Source: Zeus faber (taxonomy: Eukaryota; Chordata; Actinopteri; Zeiformes; Zeidae). Taken from it: 64,000 bases of DNA. The stretch covers positions 1,942,622-2,006,621 of the forward strand of contig OY482860.1 in NCBI GenBank assembly GCA_960531495.1, written 5' to 3'. The position numbers and the translations under genes were made by a program. This document shows positions 57,515 through 64,000 of this stretch, one piece after another. Within the stretch, counting starts at the first letter, position 1. Every line of letters starts with the position of its first letter. The notes beneath the pieces are model-generated. The model searched no databases. It was not told the origin of the DNA and saw nothing but the letters and a program-made list of their open reading frames with translations.

Positions 57515-58531
57515 CCTGCCCTCGGTTCCATCGCAATATCTGGACCTGGCCCCGGTCTTTGCAAGCAGGAGGCGCTATCCTTACCAACTCATCGCCCCTA
57601 CGACTGCGCAATCAACCTCCTTCCAGGCGCCCCCCTCCCCTGCAGTCGCCTGTATAACGTCTCCCGGCCCGAACAGGAGGCCATGGAGACTTACATCCGC
57701 GACTCTCTCGCTGCCGGGATTATTCGCCCCTCGTCTTCTCCGCTAGGCGCAGGGTTCTTCTTTGTTGCGAAGAAGGACAAGACCCTCCATCCTTGCATTG
57801 ATTTCAGGGGACTGAACGACATCACGATCAAAGACAAGTACCCCTTGCCCCTGATGGATTCAGTCTTCGTCCCCATCCAGGGTGCCACCCACTTTTCCAA
57901 GCTCGACCTCCGCAACGCTTACCACCTGGTCCGCATCCGCGAAGGGGACGAGTGGAAGACCGCGTTCAACACCCCGCTCGGACACTTTGAGTACCTTGTT
58001 ATGCCCTTTGGGCTGTCAAATGCCCCAGCGGTCTTCCAGGCCCTAATTAACGATGTCCTCCGGGACATGCTCAACTCCTTTGTCTTTGTTTACCTCGACG
58101 ACATCTTGATTTTCTCCAAATCCCTCTCCGACCACATAAAGCATGTACGCCTGGTGCTGCAGCGCCTCCTGGAGAACCGTCTGTTTGTTAAGGCCGAGAA
58201 GTGTGTCTTCCATGTTCCATCCATTTCCTTCCTAGGGTTCATCATTGGCCGAGGGAGGCTGGAGATGGACCCCAAGAAGGTGGCCGCCGTGTTGGAGTGG
58301 CCAACCCCAGCCAATAGGAAGCAGCTCCAACGGTTCCTCGGGTTTGCAGACTTCTACCGGCGCTTCATCCGTAACTTCAGTCGCATCGCTGCTCCCCTCT
58401 CAGGCCTTACCTCCACCGCAGTGGCCTTCAAATGGACCCACCGGCCGAGGCCGCGTTCCTCGACCTCAGGAGCCGCTTTTCTTCGGGCCCAGTCCTGGCC
58501 CAGCCCGACGCCAACCTCCAGTTCGTGGTAG
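57515..58531 (+). pseudogene. Ty3/gypsy reverse transcriptase; protease absent
   Basis: Immediately after the gag knuckle region the sequence reads the [12 protein letters not shown] start of the RT N-terminal region, with no aspartic protease (no DTG/DSG block, only about 30 codons between). The 282-codon frame from 57683 then has [76 protein letters not shown], active site YLDDILIF with YLDD codons 58091-58102, and a C-terminal [19 protein letters not shown] block. All palm motifs are intact. It shifts frame at about 58435. Confidence 0.92.
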
Positions 58532-59025
58532 AGGTGGACACTTCAGACACGGGGGTAGGAGCAGTACTTTCTCAGCGCTCCCCAACCGATGGTAAGCTCC
58601 ACCCCTGTGCCTTTCTGTCCCGCAGGCTCACACCACCCGAGCGCAACTATGACGTGGGTAACCGGGAACTACTGGCTGTCAAACTAGCCCTGGAGGAATG
58701 GCGCCACTGTCTTGAGGGAGCAATCCACTCCTTCGTCGTCTGGACCGATCATAAGAACTTGGCCTATATCCGGACGGCGAAGCGGCTCAACTCCCGGCAG
58801 GCCAGGTGGGCGTTGTTTTTTGGCCGGTTTAACTTTTCCCTGTCCTACCGCCCAGGAACCAAGAACACCAAACCTGACGCCCTGTCCCGTGTGTTCGCGC
58901 CAGAGGAGAAGACCCGAACCCATCCTTCCACCCCTGTGCCTTGCCGCCACACACACCTGGGAGATCGAGTCGCTCGTTACCCAAGCGCAGGAGCACCAGC
59001 CCGACCCAGGTACCGGACCCCCTAA
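58432..59025 (+). pseudogene. Ty3/gypsy RNase H
   Basis: Frame after the shift: [20 protein letters not shown] (catalytic aspartate), [40 protein letters not shown] (glutamate), [20 protein letters not shown] (aspartate), and the closing [16 protein letters not shown]. It then passes into an out-of-frame tail. Confidence 0.92.
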
Positions 59026-59759
59026 CCGCCTGTTCGTCCCTGACTCTGCATGCTCCCAGGTTCTGCAGTGGGCCCATACCTCCCGCCTCAGCTGCCACCC
59101 CGGGATCACCCGCACCCTGGCCGTCGTCCGCCAGCACTTCTGGTGGCCGACCCTGCTCCCTGACACCCGGTCCTTCGTCTCGGCCTGCCCCACCTGCGCC
59201 CGGTCCAAGACCTCCACCCGACCCCGCTCCGGCCTCCTCCGCCCATTACCCATCCCAACTCGTCCTTGGTCCCACATCGCCCTGGACTTCGTCACCGGTC
59301 TTCCACTATCCCGGGGCAACACTACCATCCTCACGGTGGTGAACCACTTTTCTAAGGCCGGCCCACTTCCTCGCCCTGCCCAAGCTACCATCGGCGAGGG
59401 AGACCGCAGACCTGCTGGTGGCCGAGGTGTTCCGCCGCCATGGCATTCCGGCAGACGTGGTGTCAGACAGAGGACCCCAGTTCACCTCCAAGGTCTGGCG
59501 CGCCTTCTGCTCGGCCCTGGGGGCACAGGTCAGTCTCTCCTCCAGTTTCCACCCCCAGACCAACGGCCAGACGGAGCGGGCGAACCAGGAGGTGGAGGCC
59601 ATGCTCCGCTGCCTGACAACCACCAGCCCCACATCCTGGAGCGACCAGCTGCCATGGGCCGAGTACGCCCACAACACCCTGGTGAACGCCTCCTCCGGCC
59701 TGTCGCCCTTCCAACGCTCTCGGCTACCAACCCCCGCTGTTCCCTGCCCAGGAGGCTGA
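59010..59759 (+). pseudogene. Ty3/gypsy integrase
   Basis: Zinc-binding [18 protein letters not shown] (HHCC) at about 59077-59210, the core with [20 protein letters not shown] (first aspartate), then a frame break near 59370. Frame 59418-59759 continues with [20 protein letters not shown] (second aspartate), [18 protein letters not shown] (glutamate) and [20 protein letters not shown]. Confidence 0.92.
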
Positions 59760-59877
59760 GATCGCCGTACTCTCCGTCCAGGCCCACATTGGTCGCTGCC
59801 GGAGGACGTGGAGGAGGGCCCGCTCTGCCCTACTCCGGGCCTCTGCCAGGTCCCAGCGGCAGGCGAACCGGCACCGT

Positions 59878-60348
59878 GTGTCCGCACCTACATACGTCCC
59901 CCGACAGATTGTATGGCTCTCCACAAAGGACTTGCCCCTCAAGGTGGACTCCCGAAAACTCGCTCCCCGGTATGTTGGCCCCTTTCCCATTGAGTCAATC
60001 ATCAACTCCTGTGCCGTACGCCTCCGTCTCCCTCCCTCCCTCCGTGTCCACCCTACCTTCCATGTATCCCTGCTCAAGCCAGTGGTTTCCAGCCCTCTCT
60101 CCCTCCCCGCCGAGGCCCCACCACCCCCCCGCACTATCGACGGCCACGCGACCTACACAGTGCGGCGCGTGCTGGACGTGCGGTGCCGGGGGAGGGGCTT
60201 CCAGTACCTCGTGGACTGGGAGGGATACGGCCCGGAGGAACGCTCCTGGGTCCCCCGGAGACAGATCCTGGATGCCTCCCTCATCCGGGATTTCAACCGA
60301 ACTTGCCCTTCAGGCTCCAGGTGTCCGCCAAGGGACGTCTGTAGAGGG
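59878..60348 (+). pseudogene. Ty3/gypsy integrase C-terminus with chromodomain
   Basis: [20 protein letters not shown] and [18 protein letters not shown] blocks, a linker with [13 protein letters not shown], then a chromodomain: [45 protein letters not shown]. The chromodomain in chromoviruses is thought to guide insertion toward particular histone marks. The open frame has no stop before the polypurine tract and runs on into the LTR. Confidence 0.92.
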
Positions 60349-60355
60349 GGGGTAC

Positions 60356-60428
60356 TGTTAGGCCCACGGCCTCCCAGCGTCACTAGAGGCCGCCCTTGCC
60401 CCATCTGCAGCTCCCTACTCAGGCCCAA
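60356..60428 (+). mobile_element. Truncated 3' LTR
   Basis: The first 73 bp match the 5' LTR with one difference (cgtcac for cgccac); the match ends at cccaat. Confidence 0.92.
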
Positions 60429-60452
60429 TGCAGCAATGCAGAGGCCACATTT

Positions 60453-60839
<387 letters not shown>

Positions 60840-62352
60840 TATGTTAGCGATCAAGCGGGGTCTAACACTTAACACACTGTTTACCATCTTAAAGGGCAAT
60901 TTTAAAGTAGACAGCCCCACTGACTTCTATCACCAACTGATCAACATATCACAAGAACTTCGGGAGTCTGCCCTGAATTTCATCTTCTGAGTCATTGAGC
61001 TGAAGGATAAGCTGTTATGGAAGGCCAAAAATGGAGACACTGATGAGTGGTTTAGCAAGAACACCATTCTGCGCATATTGCTCCACTCAATTGAAACTGG
61101 ATTGCTCAGTGACTGTGAATTTCAGATCTTGCCCTACCTCAGTGATGTCAGAACGTTGGATGAGGAACTTATCGAGCAGGTGAATGAGGCAGCAAAGCTG
61201 GAAGGTGAAAGACAAGAGAAAAGAAAGCTCACCACAGGCAAAAGCCCATGTGTGCAGGACCTTCACAGGGAAAGTCAGTTTGAAGACTTCTCCGCTCAGG
61301 CTTCCCAGTCACGCAAAGAGCCTGGCACTGCTGTAGCGGTCAAAACAGTGAAAGGAATAGAGTCCAAAATGCAGAATCTAACAATACACAGCAGATAATG
61401 AAAGTTTCGAATGGATGTTTCTTGCTGCAATGGGAGCCATTGCTCACCAATTATAGCAGAGATGCTGTGACAGAGGCTGCAACAAGTGCCAAGAAGAACA
61501 GAAAAGAGAAAAACTGTTGGGAAACAGACAGGGACTGCTCAGACGGGACACTCTGTAGTGCCTCGGTAAACATCCCACCCACAACTGCAACAATGATAGG
61601 TAAACGATGCATGGTTAGCTGCTACCTCAACAACCATCCAGTGGAGGTATTGTGGGACACAGGTGCTCAGTCCAGTATAGATTATGACAGATGGCGACAG
61701 CAGCATCTCTCTCATACTACAGTCCGGCCAATTGAGGAGCTACTACAGGAAACAGGAAACAGGAAACCTTTACCGTTGTTGCTGCCAATAACACACCAAT
61801 ACTTACCTTGGCAGGGTTGAAGAAGAAGAAGACCTTGTCTCCAATGAAGTGCTGGTACAAGTCCTGGATAGGAACGTAATGCACATGCCCATCTCTATAG
61901 CCAATGCCACATACCACAATATTTTTGTGGAACAGCACAGAATTGTGGGACACAGTCTGTGAAAACGGTATACTCAGCAGCAGCCCAGCCCAGGGAGAAT
62001 CCACCAGATGACATCAGAAAACAGTGAGCCCATTGGCATAATACCTAAAATCAAAAATGACAGGCAGCCACAGCTGTGGGACCCTCAAGTAAACATTGAC
62101 CACCTCACAGATGCCCAACAGGAAGCTACAAAACAAATGAATGCCAGGCCTTTGCATTCGACGTTGATGACGTTGGTTGCATTCCATCTCTCAAGATGCA
62201 CATAACCCTTCATGAGTACCAGTTCAGTGCAGAAGACATACAGTTCTGTCCTAAAACCCCTCCACAATGAAGTTAAAGAATATTTACAGGATTTGTTAAA
62301 CAGAGCGTGATTCACACTGTCCCAATCACTGTATTCCTCTCCACTCTTCTGT
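60840..62352 (+). pseudogene. Second Ty3/gypsy-like element: gag and protease remnants
   Basis: Open stretches at 60880-61398 (gag-like, with LLHSIETGLLSDCEFQILPY) and 61398-61820, which contains the aspartic protease block VEVLWDTGAQSSIDYDRW (DTG codons 61656-61664). No zinc knuckle is seen. Sequence after the protease is badly broken. Unrelated in sequence to the element at 55950. Confidence 0.65.
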
Positions 62353-62733
62353 GTGCAAAAGAAGGAGGGCAGCTTACGGCTGCGCTGCGACTACAGAGAA
62401 TTGAATCGAAAATCACCACACAGGATACTGGACATGCTGGATGCATTGGGTGGGAGCTCATGGTTCTCTATATTTGATCAGGGCAAGGCCTACCACCAGG
62501 GATACCTTGAAGAAGATGATGGCCACTACCAGTGGGTGTGCATATCCTTTAGCTTGAGATCATTCCCTTTGGAATTCCCAGAATTCCAAAGGAGCATGGA
62601 ACACTGTCCAGCTGTATTGAGGGGCACCATTTGTTTGCCATACTTAGATGACAACTTAGTACACAGCAGCAGTTTCGAGACCATCTTGAACATGTCCGTG
62701 CAGTGCTCCAGCGGTATAAGGAACATGGAGTAA
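62353..62733 (+). pseudogene. Second Ty3/gypsy-like element: reverse transcriptase
   Basis: 127-codon frame with KKEGSLRLRCDYRELNRKS, GGSSWFSIFDQGKAYHQGYL (the palm first-aspartate block), FSLRSFPLEFPEFQRSMEHC and active site CLPYLDDNLVHSSSFE, with YLDD codons 62641-62652. A shift follows; a later block with YHQSFIPYF-like residues lies near 62835-62860. No RNase H or integrase follows in the window. Confidence 0.75.
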
Positions 62734-63089
62734 AGCTCACTCCAAAGAAATGTGAGTTATTGTAATGCAGAGCGGTTCCTTGGGAAGATGGTGACAGAGC
62801 AAGGGTATATGATGGACTGGCTGCTCTGAAGGCTTACTACCAGTCCTTTATTCCTTACTTCTTGAGGGTTGCCCAGCTGTATGAGTTATTGACCATTCCA
62901 CACGTGATAACATCAAGCCAGACCCTAGCTTCAGGAAGCATAAGACAACAGAAAACACAAAGAAAGGACACCTACCTTCACAACTAACATCACTAGTCTT
63001 CACCAAGATGTTCTGAACCAGCTGATAGATGCTCTCATGAAGCCTCCAGTCCTGGATTAAAAGTCTTAATATTAATCAATAATGACAAT

Positions 63090-63822
63090 CATAATTATTT
63101 ACCTCAGCAGAATTTTTGGTATGTATTTGTGGCAGTTCTGCCTGTCAGAGGCAGACTGGAGATCAATCAGTTCCAATTGTAATTCCTGCGGTGCTGCCGC
63201 ATAATCTATTGACAGGGGACATGACACCAGCTGAAGTGACTTCTCAAACTTTTCAAAATCAGAGAATCGACGGCAGGTTGTCCAGTGATTTACTGTATTT
63301 GCTCACATGTTGGGGGGCTTCTTTCAGCGACGCTAGCGTGGGGAAATGCGCAAATGATTTATTTGTCATTTGTTTAGAGACCAAAGTCAATTTTTCTGTG
63401 AAGGCTTTCACGTTTGAATACATGTCGTATACAAACTGATCTTTTTCTTGTAGCTTCACATTCAGCTCATTCATGTGTGCCTGTGATCGTTATTCAGTAA
63501 AAAAATATTTTGCGATCCAATCTTTGTTGAAAACCTGACACTCGGTCAATTTAGTACTTTTTTTGTCTGCTCATTTTGTTATGGGTGATACATATAGTAC
63601 GTGACGATCAAGTAAAGTGAAGAAGAGTGACTTAACATCAGAGAAGGCCCGGGAATGCGCCATCTGGTGGTACCATTAAATATTAGAGGAAAATTACAGT
63701 GAAATGAATGCTACAAATTTAAATATATTATAGGATTGTTGTCAATGTAAATGCCTCGCAGGCCGGATTAAACAACGCCATGGACCTGATATGGCCCATG
63801 GGCCGTAGATTGCCCACCCCTG
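63090..63822 (-). mobile_element. hAT-Charlie fragment
   Basis: The right end (minus-strand 5' end) reads caggggtgggcaatc in reverse at 63808-63822. A minus frame (63474-63259) has LNVKLQEKDQFVYDMYSNVK and SFAHFPTLASLKEAPQHVSK, blocks of GTF2IRD2/Charlie8-like transposases. It is the N-terminal side of the C-terminal half of the same type of protein seen at 36723-37034. The left end and any target duplication are not found. Confidence 0.75.
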
Positions 63823-64000
63823 ATCTAGATTCAGGTCAGGTGTGGCTGCTCAAACCATCCCATCCCCACACCACAGTACTTAATGTTGCATTCAACTCCT
63901 TCAAAACCTTTTATTTAGTATATGTTAGGAGGTAGGACGTTTAGCCTAGCTGTATTTTAAAATTGAGAAGAATTTAAACGTGTGGTCTCGGATAGAATTA
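63823..64000. other. No gene seen
   Basis: Window end; unremarkable sequence. Confidence 0.5.

Larger units (their letters stand above)
55950..60428 (+). mobile_element. Chromodomain Ty3/gypsy element, protease and most of 3' LTR missing
   Basis: 5' LTR at 55950-56472, gag, RT, RNase H, integrase and chromodomain in order, a polypurine tract (gtagagggggggtac, 60341-60355) and the first 73 bp of the 3' LTR (60356-60428). After that the sequence changes to unrelated DNA and a GT tract, so the 3' LTR is truncated and no target duplication can be checked. High GC content compared with the surroundings suggests a fairly recent arrival. Frameshifts at about 56920, 58435 and 59370 break the polyprotein. 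Confidence 0.93.

Overview
The window looks like an intergenic or intronic block of a ray-finned (teleost) fish nuclear genome. The evidence is indirect but consistent: long CA/GT microsatellites, tRNA-derived SINEs with an L2-type 3' tail, RTE, L2-like and R2/NeSL-like LINEs, chromodomain Ty3/gypsy elements, hAT and Tigger DNA transposons, and two copies of one endogenous retrovirus (ERV). I found no host protein-coding gene that I can support; one possible exon (about 25721-26040) is listed with low confidence. Nearly every convincing protein signal belongs to a mobile element, and most are broken by stops, frameshifts or deletions.

Layout. 1-11185 is mostly unique or simple-repeat sequence, with a perfect 32-bp-arm palindrome (648-716), a degraded R2/NeSL-like LINE (3439-5010) split by a solo Ty3/gypsy LTR (4386-4922, 5-bp target duplication), and an L2-tailed SINE (8314-8522). 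At 11186-13324 lies the 3' end of a minus-strand Ty3/gypsy element. It abuts ERV copy A (13325-22958, minus strand), which has lost its 5' LTR and its env. Then come a CR1/L2/Rex1-type LINE (22959-25330), an RTE LINE with a 12-bp target duplication (27252-29962), and the 3' half of an L2-like LINE (30444-31472). ERV copy B (31858-48618, minus strand) sits inside that L2-like LINE: it has both LTRs and a 4-bp target duplication, and the 5' part of the LINE resumes at 48619-49126. The env region of ERV-B was hit three more times: by a Buster-like hAT (33696-35962), by a Charlie-like hAT (36018-37600) and by a solo gypsy LTR (37973-38509), each with its own duplication.

After 49381 come a second SINE (50459-50657), large GT/CA tracts, a deleted Tigger element (54679-55471), a plus-strand chromodomain Ty3/gypsy element (55950-60428) that lacks its protease and most of its 3' LTR, a very degraded second Ty3-like element (60840-63060), and a hAT-Charlie fragment (63090-63822).

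Main biological point. Both ERV copies carry, between protease and reverse transcriptase, a domain with two H-x-T-hydrophobic motifs 61 residues apart. This is the signature of 2H phosphoesterases, the fold that includes 2',5'-oligoadenylate-degrading enzymes of some RNA viruses. The motifs survive in both copies although surrounding regions have been deleted. The same ERV also has an unusually long leader (about 2.6 kb) with tandem repeat arrays.
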